Assembly (NCBI RefSeq): GCF_905220975.1
Contig: NZ_CAJNBK010000001.1
Coordinates: 558,001 to 622,000, forward strand
Reading direction: 5' to 3'
Source of the DNA: Paraburkholderia haematera
Lineage (GTDB): Bacteria > Pseudomonadota > Gammaproteobacteria > Burkholderiales > Burkholderiaceae
Length of the DNA: 64,000 nt
The notes under the pieces were generated by a model, which searched no databases, was not told where the DNA came from, and saw only the letters and a list, made by a program, of their open reading frames with translations. Position 1 is the first letter of the stretch. Each line of letters opens with the position of its first letter. Shown here piece by piece: positions 9,429 to 18,321 of the stretch. The translations under genes and the position numbers were made by a program.

Positions 9429-10577
9429 TTAAAGTAAAACGCCCGTCATTTTCTGCACCAGGTCTTTATACGTTTCGACGACAACGCGTTCGTCGAATTC
9501 TTGCGCGACTTTCTGTCGGCCGCGCTCAGCCATTACACGGCGCTCGGTGCCGCTCATGTCGAGCATTTGCGCCAGCTTTGCCGCGAGACTGTCTGCATTG
9601 CGCACTTCGCACAGCAGTCCGTTGACGCCATCCGCCACCACTTCGCGGCAGCCGGGCACGTCTGTTGTCACAATCGGCCGGCCCATCGCCGATGCTTCCA
9701 TTAGCGTGCGAGGCACGCCTTCGCGATAGGACGGCAGGACGACGCAGTCCGCGTCGGCGATAAAGGGCCGCACGTCGTGCGCCTCGCCACAATACTCGAT
9801 GATGCCTTCCCGCTCCCACGCGGCCACCTCTTCGCGGGTGAGCGCGCTAGGGTTGTCCACGCCGACCGGCCCGAGCAACTGGAACCGCGCCTGCGGATAA
9901 CGTTCGCGCAAGCGCCGCGCGGCTTCGACATATTCGCCGACGCCCTTGTCCCACAAGAGCCGCCCGATCAGGACGAATTTGAACTCCGCCCGCTCCGGAA
10001 GCGGGGTGAAGGCGAACTGTTCGAGATCGACGCCTTCGCCATGCAGGAGACGCGCACGCTCAGGATGCACCAACAAATTCTGCTCCACAAACGCGGCCTG
10101 ATCGTCGCGATTCAGAAACCAGATTTCGCGCGGGAAACGGAAGGCGAAACGGTACAGTTTTTTCGCGACTTGCGCAGCGCGGCTCTGCTGGATGAACACG
10201 TAACCGAGCCCGGTGGTCACCGCCACCGACTGCACGCCCGCCAGTTTCGCGGCGACCGAGCCGTAAATGTTCGGCTTGATCGTGTAATGGAACACGACGT
10301 GCGGGCGGATGCTTCGATACAAACGATACAACGACAAAAGCGTGCGCAGGTCATCGCGCGGATTGGTGCCTTTGGACGCCACCGGCAACTCGATGCAACG
10401 GCACCCCATCGCGGTGAGCAGTTCGAACGTGCGGTCGCGTGGCGCGAGCACCGTCACGTCGACGCCGCGTCCCACCAGCATACGAATCAGTCCTTGCCGA
10501 TACGTATAGATTGCCCAGGCGGTGTTACAGACGAGTGTAATGCGCAGCGCGGGCGTCGACTTCAGGGCAGGCTTCAT
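9429..10577 (-). CDS. GT4-family glycosyltransferase (PglA/WbpH-like)
   Basis: A 382-residue GT-B enzyme. The N-terminal half reads ITLVCNTAWAIYTYRQGLI with VVFHYTIKPNIYGSVAA further on, a signature of the branch that includes Campylobacter PglA and related N-acetylgalactosaminyltransferases. The C-terminal half shows FVLIGRLLWDKGVGEYVEA and PSYREGVPRTLMEASAMG with the E-x7-E pair. It would extend the undecaprenyl-linked O-antigen or capsule unit in the cytoplasm. It lies between the GT2 gene (63 bp upstream) and galE (12 bp downstream), all leftward. Sugar specificity is not provable here. Confidence 0.87.
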   Translation of the reverse strand: MKPALKSTPALRITLVCNTAWAIYTYRQGLIRMLVGRGVDVTVLAPRDRTFELLTAMGCRCIELPVASKGTNPRDDLRTLLSLYRLYRSIRPHVVFHYTIKPNIYGSVAAKLAGVQSVAVTTGLGYVFIQQSRAAQVAKKLYRFAFRFPREIWFLNRDDQAAFVEQNLLVHPERARLLHGEGVDLEQFAFTPLPERAEFKFVLIGRLLWDKGVGEYVEAARRLRERYPQARFQLLGPVGVDNPSALTREEVAAWEREGIIEYCGEAHDVRPFIADADCVVLPSYREGVPRTLMEASAMGRPIVTTDVPGCREVVADGVNGLLCEVRNADSLAAKLAQMLDMSGTERRVMAERGRQKVAQEFDERVVVETYKDLVQKMTGVLL

Positions 10578-10640
10578 GCGGGAACGGGCTCGACGGTGAG
10601 TGACAGGGTGAGTGGCAGGGTGAATGCTGGAGCAACGGAA

Positions 10641-11468
10641 TCAATGGCTTGCACGCGGTGCGAGCAAGGTGCGTTTGACCCGTTGCAAGGCACGGTAGGG
10701 TGTCACCAGATGCAGCAGATTCTTGGCGAGCCCCAGCCAGTCGTACAGATTGGCGGCGTTGAAGTAGCGTAGTTGCAGCCGCAGCGTGGAGTTCACCTGG
10801 CGGCGCCGTTTGGTGGCACTAATGCCGCCTTCGTTCAGCTCGTAATAGAGCCCGAGTTCCGGCAGATTCGCGCAGTCGTAGCGCGCCATCAGGCGCACGA
10901 ACAGATCGAGGTCTTCGGCGGAAGGATACGCTGCGCGATAGTTGCCGACCGCGCGGACCGCGTCGATGCGCAGCATCATGGAAGGATGCGCGAGGCATGA
11001 CCGGAAGAACCGGAGACGCCGGATCGCATCCGGTTCGGCGGGCGGCGTCAGCATGAAAAGCGGTTTCCCTTCACGCGTGACGACCTGCGTCCACATGCCA
11101 AGACCGGCCACGTGCGGATGCAACTCCATGAACACGCGTTGTTTGGCGAGCCGCTGCGGCACGCTGCGGTCGCCCGCGTCGATGCGGGCTGCGTAGCGAA
11201 AGCCGCGCTGCGCCAGGGCGTCGATGCCGGTTTGCAGCGCGCGTTCGATGCCGCCGTTTTGCGGCATGCGCAGCACTTCGATCTTCATGTTCGAGATCGC
11301 CGGCGCGACGATTGGCGGTGTGCTGCCGTCGTCGACAATCAGGACGTGGACCAGCGCGCTTTCGCTGAACGAGGCCAGCGTGAGATCGACGTCGGCCTGG
11401 CCGTTGTACGCGGGCATCAGGACGGCGACGTCGTCGAGGAAAAGCGCGGTGGCGGATGAATTCGTCAT
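10641..11468 (-). CDS. GT2-family glycosyltransferase
   Basis: A 275-residue inverting GT-A glycosyltransferase. It starts with VAVLMPAYNGQADVDLTLAS, followed by the nucleotide-binding VLIVDDGST, the DxD-like metal site in RIDAGD and an acidic catalytic region SAEDLDLFVRL. Its start codon overlaps the stop of the upstream flippase gene by 4 bp (ATGA), so the two are translationally coupled. Donor and acceptor are unknown. It belongs to the leftward set flippase - GT2 - GT4 - galE. Confidence 0.87.
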   Translation of the reverse strand: MTNSSATALFLDDVAVLMPAYNGQADVDLTLASFSESALVHVLIVDDGSTPPIVAPAISNMKIEVLRMPQNGGIERALQTGIDALAQRGFRYAARIDAGDRSVPQRLAKQRVFMELHPHVAGLGMWTQVVTREGKPLFMLTPPAEPDAIRRLRFFRSCLAHPSMMLRIDAVRAVGNYRAAYPSAEDLDLFVRLMARYDCANLPELGLYYELNEGGISATKRRRQVNSTLRLQLRYFNAANLYDWLGLAKNLLHLVTPYRALQRVKRTLLAPRASH

Positions 11469-12727
11469 GGGCGCAATTTGAAACGAATGTAATAAAGATT
11501 AACTGACGCGGCGGCGAGATAACCGGCCGCGAGGCCCACTAGCGCACCGTAAGCGCCAAGCCGCGGAATCGCCAGCAGATTGACGGCGAACGCCACAGCC
11601 AGCGCCAGCAGCCACTTTGAGAGCAACACGAACTTGGCCTGATATTTCAGCACGATCAGATTGCCGATCGCTTCAATGCCGGCCGGCACGGAAAGCCACA
11701 CGGCCCAGCGGAAAATCTCGATCGCGTCTTCGAAATCCGGTCCGAACACGCGGCGGATGATGAAGCCGGCCAGCAGATCCAGCACGATCGCGCCGCTCAC
11801 CATCAGCGCGGCGGTCATGGCGGTGAGCCGCCACACGTTGCGGCGCAGTTGCGCGGCGTCCTGCACGCGGTAGACGAAGGCGGGCGCGATCGTCTGCGCG
11901 AGCATCAGCGCAAGCGTGATCCAGTTTTCGTTCAACTGCTGCGCGGCGGAATAACGGCCGAGGTCGGCGAAGGAAATCGCCCGCTCGAGCATCAGCCGGT
12001 CCAGTTTCAGGAACAGATACATACAGATCAGGCCGAGCCAGAACACCGTGCCCGCGCTCGCGAAGTGCCTGAAGAGCGAGCGGTCGAGGTGCCAGCCGAG
12101 CTTGCCGCCATGCCGGCGAACGAAATACGCCAGCAGAACCGCGCCGATCACCGCCGATTCGGCGGCCCACAGCCAGCCAAAGCGCGCGGGTGTTGCCATG
12201 GCGCGCACCAGCAGATAGACGAAGCCGGCCTTCAGCACCGCGGTGCTCATGCTGGTGAGCAACTGCGGCTTGCTGTACGTCATGCTTTGCAGCCACGCGT
12301 TGATCACGCCGACGAACGGCTCGCGAAACAGCATGGTGACCGCGAGGCCGGCGAGCATGGCGCCCACCAGCGGGTCGAAGAAGTGCAGCTCAATGCCGAG
12401 CCACGTGAGCAGCAATGCCGCGACGGACACCGAGAAGCGCAGCGCGAAGGCGCTGCCGAGCACCGTGCCCAGCTGGTTTGGCGGCCGGCTGACGATGGTG
12501 GGAACCAGAATTTCCGCGCCGCACACCCAGGTGATCGGCGAAAGCACCAGCAGCAGCGTATTCGCATACTGCCATTTGCCGAACGTGTCCGGCCCGAAGT
12601 AGCGCGCCAGCATGCCGCTGATCACGATTGCCACGCCGATCTGCGTGAGCCGTTCCAACCCGAGCCAGACGATATTGGTGAAGGCGCGCGTGACGTCGGG
12701 ATTGGCGAAGCGTTTGAGCGTCAGCAT
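11465..12727 (-). CDS. Second Wzx-type oligosaccharide flippase (MOP superfamily)
   Basis: A 420-residue polytopic membrane protein with about twelve hydrophobic segments, typical of the polysaccharide biosynthesis protein family. Examples of membrane segments are IGVAIVISGMLARYFG near the N-terminus and LALAVAFAVNLLAIP near the C-terminus. It should move lipid-linked repeat units across the inner membrane. It is first in the leftward set with GT2, GT4 and galE. Sequence and size differ from the flippase at 2839-4323, so the window appears to encode two separate polysaccharide export routes. The divergent mutase gene starts 277 bp away. Confidence 0.87.
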   Translation of the reverse strand: MLTLKRFANPDVTRAFTNIVWLGLERLTQIGVAIVISGMLARYFGPDTFGKWQYANTLLLVLSPITWVCGAEILVPTIVSRPPNQLGTVLGSAFALRFSVSVAALLLTWLGIELHFFDPLVGAMLAGLAVTMLFREPFVGVINAWLQSMTYSKPQLLTSMSTAVLKAGFVYLLVRAMATPARFGWLWAAESAVIGAVLLAYFVRRHGGKLGWHLDRSLFRHFASAGTVFWLGLICMYLFLKLDRLMLERAISFADLGRYSAAQQLNENWITLALMLAQTIAPAFVYRVQDAAQLRRNVWRLTAMTAALMVSGAIVLDLLAGFIIRRVFGPDFEDAIEIFRWAVWLSVPAGIEAIGNLIVLKYQAKFVLLSKWLLALAVAFAVNLLAIPRLGAYGALVGLAAGYLAAASVNLYYIRFKLRP

Positions 12728-13004
12728 CCGGTGGACACTCGCCTATGCGGGTGCACGAGGGACGCAACGTGCGCCAAGGCGCAATGTGTAACAGCCCACC
12801 TGGCCGACTGTCGCGGCAACATTGCAAAAGCAGGGCGTCTAAGCATTAGAATGGGCGTCTATTAGGGCATGTCCGGAAGGCGCAATTATAAGTTGGAACC
12901 GGATCGCTTCCGGCAAGGGCGCATCGCACGGTTTAACAGACTGTTTTACCGATCCCTCGGCGATGTGCCGGTCAAAATTTTCCATTGCACGCAAGTGAGC
13001 CAAC

Positions 13005-14399
13005 ATGATCTCCAAATCTATTTTCAAGGCGTATGACATTCGCGGCGTAATCGGCAAGACGCTCGACGCCGATGCGGCGCGTTCGATCGGCCGCGCCTTC
13101 GGTAGCGAAGTGCGGGCGCAAGGCGGCGATGCCGTGGTGGTCGCGCGTGACGGCCGCCTCTCGGGTCCCGAGCTGATTCAGGCGCTGTCGGACGGCCTGC
13201 GTGCGGCCGGTGTCGACGTGGTCAACGTCGGCATGGTGCCGACGCCGGTCGGCTACTTCGCGGCCAGCGTGCCGTTGCAGCTCGACGGCGGCGAACGTCG
13301 TGTCGACTCGTGCATCGTCGTGACGGGCAGCCACAATCCGCCCGACTACAACGGCTTCAAGATGGTTCTGCGCGGCGCGGCCATTTACGGCGAGCAGATC
13401 CTCGCGCTGCATCAGCGCATCGTCGACGAAAATTTCTCCGAAGGTAGCGGCACGTACACTGAGTACGATATCGCCGACGCCTATCTGGATCGCATTGCCA
13501 GCGACGTCAAGCTCGCACGCCCGATCAAGATCGTGGTCGATACCGGCAATGGCGTGGCGGGTGGCCTTGCTCCAATGCTGTTCAAGAAGCTCGGCTGCGA
13601 ACTGGTCGAGCTGTTCACCGAGATCGACGGCAACTTCCCGAACCACCACCCGGACCCGGCTCACCCGGAAAACCTGCAGGACGTGATCCGCGCGCTGAAG
13701 GAAACGGACGCTGAAATCGGTTTCGCGTTCGACGGCGACGGCGACCGCCTGGGCGTGGTGACCAAAGACGGCGAGATCATCTATCCGGACCGCCAGTTGA
13801 TGCTGTTCGCCGAAGAAGTCTTGTCGCGCAACAAGGGCGCACAGATCATTTACGACGTGAAGTGCACGCGCAATCTGGCCAAGTGGGTCAAAGACAAAGG
13901 CGGCGAACCGCTGATGTGGAAGACCGGCCATTCGCTGGTCAAGGCGAAGCTGCGCGAAACCGGCGCGCCGCTGGCGGGCGAAATGAGCGGCCACGTGTTC
14001 TTCAAGGACCGCTGGTACGGTTTCGACGACGGCCTGTACACGGGGGCGCGTCTGCTGGAAATCCTCACGCGCGTGGCCGATCCGAGCAAGCTGCTGAACT
14101 CGCTGCCGAACTCGAATTCCACGCCGGAACTGCAATTGAAGCTCGAAGAAGGCGAAAACTTCGAACTGATCGCGCGTTTGCAGCAAAACGCCAAGTTCAC
14201 CGGCGCGGACGACGTCGTCAAGATCGACGGCCTGCGTGTCGAGTATCCGGATGGCTTTGGCCTCGCGCGCTCGTCGAATACCACGCCGGTGGTGGTCATG
14301 CGTTTCGAAGCCGATAGCGACGCAGCGCTCAAGCGCATCCAGGAAGATTTCCGCCGCGTGATCATGGCGGAGAAGCCTGACGCGAAGCTGCCGTTCTAA
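13005..14399 (+). CDS. manB: Phosphomannomutase/phosphoglucomutase
   Basis: A 464-residue alpha-D-phosphohexomutase. It contains the catalytic phosphoserine loop TGSHNPPDYNGFKM (about residues 108-121), the metal loop FDGDGDRLGV (about 243-252), the sugar-binding GEMSGHVFF (about 324-332) and a C-terminal phosphate-binding domain with RSSNTTP. Length and motifs match Pseudomonas AlgC and Burkholderia ManB. It converts mannose-6-P to mannose-1-P, and often glucose-6-P to glucose-1-P, for nucleotide sugars used in LPS and exopolysaccharide. A strong terminator follows, so it is probably its own transcription unit. Confidence 0.94.
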   Translation: MISKSIFKAYDIRGVIGKTLDADAARSIGRAFGSEVRAQGGDAVVVARDGRLSGPELIQALSDGLRAAGVDVVNVGMVPTPVGYFAASVPLQLDGGERRVDSCIVVTGSHNPPDYNGFKMVLRGAAIYGEQILALHQRIVDENFSEGSGTYTEYDIADAYLDRIASDVKLARPIKIVVDTGNGVAGGLAPMLFKKLGCELVELFTEIDGNFPNHHPDPAHPENLQDVIRALKETDAEIGFAFDGDGDRLGVVTKDGEIIYPDRQLMLFAEEVLSRNKGAQIIYDVKCTRNLAKWVKDKGGEPLMWKTGHSLVKAKLRETGAPLAGEMSGHVFFKDRWYGFDDGLYTGARLLEILTRVADPSKLLNSLPNSNSTPELQLKLEEGENFELIARLQQNAKFTGADDVVKIDGLRVEYPDGFGLARSSNTTPVVVMRFEADSDAALKRIQEDFRRVIMAEKPDAKLPF

Positions 14400-14445
14400 A
14401 TGCTCCAGTGGCGGCGCGGTTCTTCGTGAACCGGGGCTGCCGTCG

Positions 14446-14483
14446 AACGCGGCGCGGGTTTCACTTACCGCGCCGCGTTTTTT
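14446..14483 (+). terminator. Intrinsic terminator after the phosphomannomutase gene
   Basis: A 12-bp perfect stem (AACGCGGCGCGG at 14446-14457 with its complement at 14468-14479), a 10-nt loop and a run of T continuing to 14483, 47 bp after the stop codon. This is a classic Rho-independent terminator. Confidence 0.9.
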
Positions 14484-14607
14484 CATGCTATTGACGCGTG
14501 TCGCGCTAGAATTGCGGTCCTCACCCCCTCGGGGGGCCTGACGCGAAGCGACAGGTTTGGGGGCTCTTTCAACGCATCTTCGGGCCGGATAGCCGGTTTT
14601 CCCACAC

Positions 14608-15609
14608 TTGAGCGTGCAAAAGATACTAATCGTGAGGGTGTCGTCATTGGGCGACGTCGTTCACAACATGCCGGTGATCGCCGACATCCGACGCCGCCAT
14701 CCCGAGGCCCAGATCGACTGGCTCGTCGAAGAAAGCTTCGTGGGGCTCGTGGAACTCGTCAGCGGCGTGCGGCGGGCGATTCCCGTGTCGCTGCGGCGCT
14801 GGCGCAAGCGCATCCTGTCGGTCGACAACTGGCGCGAGATCGGCGCGTTTCGCCGCGCGCTCGCCGCCGAGAACTACGACCTCGTGATCGACTGCCAGGG
14901 GCTCATCAAGACCGCGTGGGTCGCGAGCATGGCGCGCGGACCGCTGGTCGGCCTCGCGAACCGTACCGACGGCGCGGGTTTCGAATGGCCGGTGCGCTTC
15001 TTCTACGGCAAGCGCGTGCCGATCGAGCCGCGCACCCATGTGGTCGAGCGCACGCGCCAACTGGTGGCCGCGGCGCTGAACGACCCGCGGCCGCAACCCA
15101 CCGACGAGATCGACTTCGGCCTCGACACCAGGCGCGCGGCGCTGGCTTTGTCGGAGGCGAATCTGAACCTGCCGGTGCCCTACGTGGTGTTCGTGCATGC
15201 CACCTCGCGCGCCGACAAGCAGTGGCCCGATGCCGCGTGGATCGACCTCGGTCAGTCGCTGGTGCGGCGCGGCGCGTCGATCGTGCTGCCGTGGGGCAGC
15301 GAGGAAGAACGCGTCACCAGCGAACGTCTGGCGAAGGAGTTCGGCGCCGCGGCCATCGTGCCGCCCAGGCTATCGTTGCCGGCGGTGGTCGGCCTGATTG
15401 AAGGGGCCGCCGCGACAGTCGGCGTTGACACAGGTCTAGTTCACATTGCGGCGGCGCTGAAGCGGCCGACGGTCGAGTTGTACAATTTTGCCACCGCGTG
15501 GCGGACCGGCGGCTACTGGTCGCCGAACGTCCTCAACCTCGGCACGGCCGGCAAGCCGCCCACGCTGCAGGAAGTCAAATCCGCGCTGGCCGGTTTCGGC
15601 CTGCTCTGA
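14608..15609 (+). CDS. waaC: ADP-heptose:LPS heptosyltransferase I
   Basis: A 333-residue GT9 inverting glycosyltransferase that adds the first L-glycero-D-manno-heptose to Kdo on lipid A at the inner membrane. It begins ILIVRVSSLGDVVHNMPV, the GT9 acceptor-side motif with the catalytic Asp. The donor half has WGSEEERVTSE and GVDTGLVHIAAALKRPTVELY, typical of WaaC. The start is either TTG 14608 or GTG 14614; both are non-ATG and neither has a strong ribosome site, so the exact start is uncertain by two codons. Kdo hydroxylase and waaA genes follow on the same strand, making an inner-core LPS cluster. Confidence 0.94.
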   Translation: MSVQKILIVRVSSLGDVVHNMPVIADIRRRHPEAQIDWLVEESFVGLVELVSGVRRAIPVSLRRWRKRILSVDNWREIGAFRRALAAENYDLVIDCQGLIKTAWVASMARGPLVGLANRTDGAGFEWPVRFFYGKRVPIEPRTHVVERTRQLVAAALNDPRPQPTDEIDFGLDTRRAALALSEANLNLPVPYVVFVHATSRADKQWPDAAWIDLGQSLVRRGASIVLPWGSEEERVTSERLAKEFGAAAIVPPRLSLPAVVGLIEGAAATVGVDTGLVHIAAALKRPTVELYNFATAWRTGGYWSPNVLNLGTAGKPPTLQEVKSALAGFGLL

Positions 15610-15670
15610 TGCTGTAGCGCTGTAATGCGGTGTGCTTCGCCTTACGCTCCACCTGTTTTCAAGGGCGACC

Positions 15671-16555
15671 ATGAACGAAACCCAGATCATCGAAGTAGCG
15701 AACGCCGACTGGCACGGGCGCAATCTGTCCGTGCCGCGCGAGATGCTGCTGGCCGGCGTCGAACGCGGCAAAGTGCTGTATTTCCCGAACCTGCGCTTTG
15801 CGATCGAAGGCGGCGAACAGGCGCTGCTCGATCCCGCCCTGGCCGATCCGAGCCGCAAGAACATCAGTCTTGAGCCGAACGGCGGCGCCTTGCACGGCGT
15901 GGCCGGCGACGCGGTCACGCAATCGGCGGTGCGCGCGTTGATCGCGCGTTATCAGGCCAATGCGCGCACGCTGGTCGATGGGCTCTTTCCCGAATACAAC
16001 AGCAAGTTGCGCGTCGCGCCGACGAGCCTGCGGCTGCATCAGGTGGAAGGGCGCGAGACGTCCTGGCGCAAGGACGATAGCCGTTTGCACGTCGATGCTT
16101 TTCCGTCGCGGCCGAATTACGGCGAGCGCATTTTGCGCGTGTTCACCAACGTCAACCCGCATGGGGCACCGCGCGTCTGGCGCGTCGGCGAGCCGTTCGA
16201 GGATATGGCCAAGCGCTTCCTGCCGCGCATCAAACCGCAGATGCCGGGCTCGGCGTGGCTGCTGAACCTGCTGCATGTCACCAAATCGCCGCGCAGCGAA
16301 TACGACCATCTGATGCTGAATCTGCACGACGGCATGAAGGCCGATCTCGACTATCAGAAGGCGAGCCCGCAGGAGACCATGCCGTTCCCGCCGGGTAGCG
16401 TGTGGGTGTGTTTCTCCGACCAGACGTCGCATGCGGTGATGTCCGGCCAGTTCATGCTGGAGCAAACCTTCTTCCTGCCGGTCAAGGCGATGGCGCAGCC
16501 GGAATGCGCCCCGCTCGGCATACTCGAGCGCCTGAAGGGCAGGGCGCTGGTTTGA
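15671..16555 (+). CDS. kdoO: Kdo hydroxylase (3-deoxy-manno-octulosonate 3-hydroxylase family)
   Basis: I start at ATG 15671 (294 residues), since the 13 upstream codons lack family character. The protein matches the Kdo hydroxylase family known from Burkholderia and Yersinia, Fe(II)/2-oxoglutarate-type dioxygenases that convert an LPS Kdo residue to Ko. The iron-binding HxD lies in RLHVDAFPSRP (about residues 138-148), and a distal His is plausible in SDQTSHAVMSGQF. The position between waaC and waaA supports an LPS-core role. In this group Ko replaces part of Kdo and changes inner-core charge and acid stability. The assignment rests on family resemblance plus context. Confidence 0.88.
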   Translation: MNETQIIEVANADWHGRNLSVPREMLLAGVERGKVLYFPNLRFAIEGGEQALLDPALADPSRKNISLEPNGGALHGVAGDAVTQSAVRALIARYQANARTLVDGLFPEYNSKLRVAPTSLRLHQVEGRETSWRKDDSRLHVDAFPSRPNYGERILRVFTNVNPHGAPRVWRVGEPFEDMAKRFLPRIKPQMPGSAWLLNLLHVTKSPRSEYDHLMLNLHDGMKADLDYQKASPQETMPFPPGSVWVCFSDQTSHAVMSGQFMLEQTFFLPVKAMAQPECAPLGILERLKGRALV

Positions 16556-16631
16556 GCGCCGCTGTCTTGTTCGATCGCGCGGTGACACTCGCCCTTGCAT
16601 CCGGATTCGCACTCGGGCGTGCGGAGTCCCG

Positions 16632-17945
16632 ATGCTGAGGGCGATTTATAACGCGCTCTGGTGGATCGTCGCGCCGCTTGCCGTGCTGCGTTTGCTGATC
16701 CGTTCGCGCAAGGAGCGTGGCTATCGTGAGCATATCGCCGAGCGTTTCGGTTATTCGCGTAGCCGGTTGCCGGAAGACAATGCGCCGCTTATCTGGGTGC
16801 ATGCGGTGTCGGTGGGCGAGACGCGTGCCGCGCAACCGCTGATCGACGCGCTGATGAAAGCGCGCCCCGACGCACGCATTCTGTTGACGCATATGACGCC
16901 GAGCGGCCGCGCCACCGGTGAGCAGATTTTCGGCGACCGTGTGTTGCGCAGCTATCTGCCGTACGACATGCCGCACGCCGTGCGGCGTTTTTTGCGGGCG
17001 TGGCGGCCATCGCTCGGCCTGGTGATGGAAACCGAAGTGTGGCCGACGCTGATCGACGAATGCCGTCGCGCGGATGTGCCGCTCGTGCTGACGAATGCGC
17101 GAATGTCGGCACGCTCGTATAAGCGCGCGGCCAAGTTAGGCCATGCCACGAAAGACGTGTTCGGCGGGTTTGCGCGCGTGCTGGCGCAGAGTCCGGCGGA
17201 TGCGGAGCGGCTTACCGCACTCGGCGCTCGTAACGTCGCGGTGCTGGGCAATCTGAAGTTCGATATGAACACGCCGCCGGAACTGGCGGCGCGGGGCCAT
17301 GCATGGCGCGCGGCGATCGGCACGCGGCCCGTGTGGGTCGCGGCCAGTACGCGCGAAGGCGAAGAGGAACTGGTGCTGCAGGCGTTCGCGGCGCTCGGCG
17401 TCGACGACGCGTTGCTGATCCTGGTGCCGCGTCATCCGCAACGGTTTAACGAAGTCGCGGCGCTGGTGGAAAAGGGCGGTTTGCGTCTTGAGCGACGTTC
17501 GACGTGGGCGCCGGGCGCGGCGGTGGCATCGGCGGCTGCGACTACCAGCGGCGGTGTGCCTGCTTTGCCTGCTGATGTGAACGTGCTGCTCGGCGATTCG
17601 ATGGGCGAGTTGGGCGCTTACTACGCCGCTTCGGATCTGGCGTTTATCGGCGGAAGTTTGCTGCCGTTGGGCGGGCAGAATCTGATCGAAGCCTGTGCGG
17701 TCGGTGTGCCGGTGCTGATCGGGCCGCACGTGTTCAACTTCACGCAAGCTACGGCGGATGCCGTCGCGGCGGGGGCGGCGGTCCAGGTGCAAGATCCGGC
17801 GGATCTGGCGCGGGCATTGCGCGAACTCTTCGGCGACAAGGCAGCGCGGTTGGCGATGGGGGGCGCGGCCTCAGCGTTTGCCGCGCGGCATCGCGGGGCA
17901 ACGGCACGGACGGTGGATGTGTTGATGGCGTTGTTGCCGGAATGA
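16632..17945 (+). CDS. waaA: 3-deoxy-D-manno-octulosonic acid transferase
   Basis: A 437-residue GT30 enzyme that transfers Kdo from CMP-Kdo to lipid IVA. It has an N-terminal membrane anchor (residues 1-24, IYNALWWIVAPLAVL), then PLIWVHAVSVGETRAAQPLI with the catalytic Glu, VMETEVWP, the donor-side LVPRHPQRF and FIGGSLLPLGGQNLIEACAVG near the C-terminus. Length is slightly above the usual ~425 because of a Ser/Ala/Thr-rich insertion near residues 295-315. It is downstream of waaC and the Kdo hydroxylase gene. The small gene at 17959 follows after 13 bp. Confidence 0.95.
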   Translation: MLRAIYNALWWIVAPLAVLRLLIRSRKERGYREHIAERFGYSRSRLPEDNAPLIWVHAVSVGETRAAQPLIDALMKARPDARILLTHMTPSGRATGEQIFGDRVLRSYLPYDMPHAVRRFLRAWRPSLGLVMETEVWPTLIDECRRADVPLVLTNARMSARSYKRAAKLGHATKDVFGGFARVLAQSPADAERLTALGARNVAVLGNLKFDMNTPPELAARGHAWRAAIGTRPVWVAASTREGEEELVLQAFAALGVDDALLILVPRHPQRFNEVAALVEKGGLRLERRSTWAPGAAVASAAATTSGGVPALPADVNVLLGDSMGELGAYYAASDLAFIGGSLLPLGGQNLIEACAVGVPVLIGPHVFNFTQATADAVAAGAAVQVQDPADLARALRELFGDKAARLAMGGAASAFAARHRGATARTVDVLMALLPE

Positions 17946-17958
17946 GGGGCGAGTATAG

Positions 17959-18315
17959 ATGGAAAAACTTGATCTTGTTTCCGCTGGAGTGCGCCGCTGG
18001 GCTGCACGTCTTGTATCTGTTTTAACAGCGTTAGGCATGTATCACGGCGTAGTCAGCTATTTTTATGAAGGCCGAATCAATTTACGCGAAGAGCAGATTG
18101 CCCTGCTCAAGCAGCAGAACGAAAGTCTGAAGCAGGTCATTGATCAACAACGGCACACGCAATGCGACGTGCAGTTCTCGCAAATTGACTCTGTCAAAAA
18201 ACTTGCCGACATTCGCATGTCTCAGTTCACCTCGTCTATTCTATTGATCGGCGGTGGGGCAGTTAATCCGGACGACACGGCTAATCGCTACATGTGCTTG
18301 CGATTGAAGCGATAG
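17959..18315 (+). CDS. Small membrane protein of unknown function
   Basis: A 118-residue protein I do not recognise. Residues about 13-33 form one hydrophobic segment, followed by a predicted coiled coil (about 36-62, REEQIALLKQQNESLKQVI). Residues 73-118 are a short mixed tail with three cysteines spread along the protein. GGGGCGAG lies 8 nt upstream of ATG. It starts 13 bp after waaA and may be co-transcribed, but its base composition is noticeably lower in GC than waaA, suggesting a later insertion. It ends 2 bp from the convergent ureG, and a 7-bp hairpin spans the junction. Confidence 0.7.
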   Translation: MEKLDLVSAGVRRWAARLVSVLTALGMYHGVVSYFYEGRINLREEQIALLKQQNESLKQVIDQQRHTQCDVQFSQIDSVKKLADIRMSQFTSSILLIGGGAVNPDDTANRYMCLRLKR

Positions 18316-18321
18316 CTTCAA
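18304..18321. terminator. Short hairpin at the convergent junction with ureG
   Basis: TTGAAGC (18304-18310), loop GATA, GCTTCAA (18315-18321): a symmetric 7-bp stem covering both stop codons of the convergent genes. It has no T-run and is only a weak candidate for a bidirectional terminator. Confidence 0.3.

Noticed and set aside
12972-14486. Long minus-strand open frame of about 500 codons
   Set aside because: It is the mirror of the phosphomannomutase gene, in high-GC DNA where antisense frames stay open; no domain motif is present.
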